DNA from: Hyphomicrobiaceae bacterium
Lineage (GTDB): Bacteria > Pseudomonadota > Alphaproteobacteria > Rhizobiales > Hyphomicrobiaceae
Assembly (NCBI GenBank): GCA_022842785.1
Contig: JALHOW010000002.1
Location: 1 to 64,000 of the forward strand
DNA: 64,000 nt
Direction of reading: 5' to 3'
Of this stretch, positions 63,211 through 64,000 are shown one piece after another. Each line of letters begins with the position of its first letter. Position 1 is the stretch's first letter. Both the position numbers and the translations under genes were made by a program. Under the pieces are notes generated by a model. That model was not told the DNA's origin. It ran no database searches and was given only the letters and a program-made list of their open reading frames with translations.

Positions 63211-64000
63211 TCAGCTCTTCTGCCCGCGATTGCGCTGCGCGAGCGTGCGCAGCCGCAGTGCATTGAGCTTGATGAAGCCCTGGGCGTCCTTCTGGTCGTA
63301 GGCGCCCTGGTCGTCCTCGAACGTGACGAGCGTCGACGAGTAGAGCGACTTCGGGCTTTCGCGGCCGGTGACGATCACATTGCCCTTGTAGAGATCGAGC
63401 GTGACCTCGCCCTCCACATGCTCCTGGCTCTTGTCGATCAGCGCCTGCAGCATCTCGCGCTCCGGGCTGAACCAGAATCCGTAGTAGATCAGCTCCGCAT
63501 AGCGCGGCATCAGATCATCCTTGAGGTGCGCGGCGCCGCGGTCGAGTGTGATGCTCTCCATGGCACGATGCGCAGCCAGCAGAATGGTTCCGCCGGGCGT
63601 CTCGTAGATGCCGCGCGACTTCATGCCGACGAAGCGGTTCTCGACGAGATCGAGACGGCCGATGCCGTTGTCGCGTCCGAGATCGTTCAGCGCCTTCAGC
63701 AGCGTCGCCGGGCTCATCTTCTGGCCATTGAGCGAGATTGCGTCGCCCTTCGCGAAGCCGATCTTGATGGTTGTCACCTTGTCGGGTGCAGCCATGGGCG
63801 AGATCGTGCGCTGGTAGACCATTTCCGGCGCCTTCTGCGCGGGATCTTCCAGCACCTTGCCTTCGGAGGACGAGTGCAGGAGGTTCGCATCGACAGAGAA
63901 CGGCGCCTCGCCTTCCTTGTCCTTGGCGACCGGAATCTGATGACTGCGCGCGAATTCGAGAAGATCCGTGCGGCTCTTGAATGTCCACTCCCGCCAGGGC
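63211..64000 (-). CDS. argG: Argininosuccinate synthase, N-terminal part outside window
   Basis: Joins citrulline and aspartate using ATP in arginine synthesis. The last 262 residues are visible and open to the window edge. They begin in the [20 protein letters not shown] region (citrulline/aspartate-binding domain) and include [34 protein letters not shown] and the oligomerisation helix [19 protein letters not shown]. The reading frame is intact to the stop. The ATP-binding N-terminus lies beyond 64000. Confidence 0.95.
   Translation of the reverse strand, partial: PWREWTFKSRTDLLEFARSHQIPVAKDKEGEAPFSVDANLLHSSSEGKVLEDPAQKAPEMVYQRTISPMAAPDKVTTIKIGFAKGDAISLNGQKMSPATLLKALNDLGRDNGIGRLDLVENRFVGMKSRGIYETPGGTILLAAHRAMESITLDRGAAHLKDDLMPRYAELIYYGFWFSPEREMLQALIDKSQEHVEGEVTLDLYKGNVIVTGRESPKSLYSSTLVTFEDDQGAYDQKDAQGFIKLNALRLRTLAQRNRGQKS

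Noticed and set aside
1-64000. Search for CRISPR arrays, transposases, integrases, toxin-antitoxin pairs and restriction or other defence genes
   Set aside because: None seen. No regularly spaced direct repeats and no recognisable mobile-element or defence proteins occur among the supported genes.

Overview
The window is 64 kb of high-GC (roughly mid-60s percent by eye) bacterial chromosome, densely coding on both strands. Gene content points to an alphaproteobacterium of the order Hyphomicrobiales (Rhizobiales). Evidence includes a trpF-trpB-trpA-accD-folC run, a CBP3-type ubiquinol-cytochrome c chaperone overlapping a DUF177 gene, separate glyQ and glyS genes, a type 2 argC, a DUF1127 protein and an acdR/acdS pair. 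I cannot fix the genus. There are no rRNA genes, transposases, CRISPR arrays or intact prophage genes. One tRNA gene (tRNA-Val, CAC) is present.

Layout. 1-9.6 kb is housekeeping: a truncated cold-shock gene, prs, an S49 peptidase, DUF177/CBP3, bamE, glyQ, a coupled membrane protein, glyS and an AEC transporter. 9.6-17.5 kb is mixed metabolism: an NAD-dependent reductase, aspartate dehydrogenase, a GST with a DehI-fold gene, ugd, and an HpcH/HpaI aldolase. It ends in an almost gene-free 0.8 kb next to tRNA-Val that may be the scar of a lost element. 17.6-26.3 kb is one long minus-strand run: sppA, ihfB, lapA, a TRIC-like channel, trpF, trpB, an unknown small gene, trpA, accD, folC. 26.6-34 kb holds an ARPP-1 protein, a marR-emrA-emrB efflux operon with a palindromic operator on its -10 box, and a WYL regulator facing DUF1127, VOC, ogt, cupin and methyltransferase genes. 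35-43.5 kb is the most accessory stretch: a P450 coupled to a GST, a fused E1 alpha/beta 2-oxoacid dehydrogenase followed by a cis-CaaD-like tautomerase, an odd dodecin, an arylsulfatase and ACC deaminase with its Lrp-type regulator. 43.6-54 kb contains several regulator-target pairs (MocR/PNPOx, LysR/EamA, ArsR/SRPBCC), a DUF1254/DUF1214 protein, an orphan radical SAM enzyme, and a creatininase-transaldolase pair. 54-64 kb returns to housekeeping: priA, two-gene membrane/SDR unit, argC, hemW, rdgB, a VOC gene and the C-terminal part of argG.

A family of about 110-140 bp nested palindromes recurs between genes (three good copies, two decayed). Three regulators have convincing candidate operators that can be read directly: MarR, WYL/YafY and ArsR. 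I found no gene cluster that clearly amounts to a new defence, secretion or biosynthetic system. The strongest leads are proteins whose active-site residues disagree or agree unexpectedly with their family: the tautomerase, the DehI homologue and the dodecin. Others are the orphan radical SAM protein and the tRNA-Val scar. Many long antisense reading frames exist because of the high GC content and were discarded as shadows.
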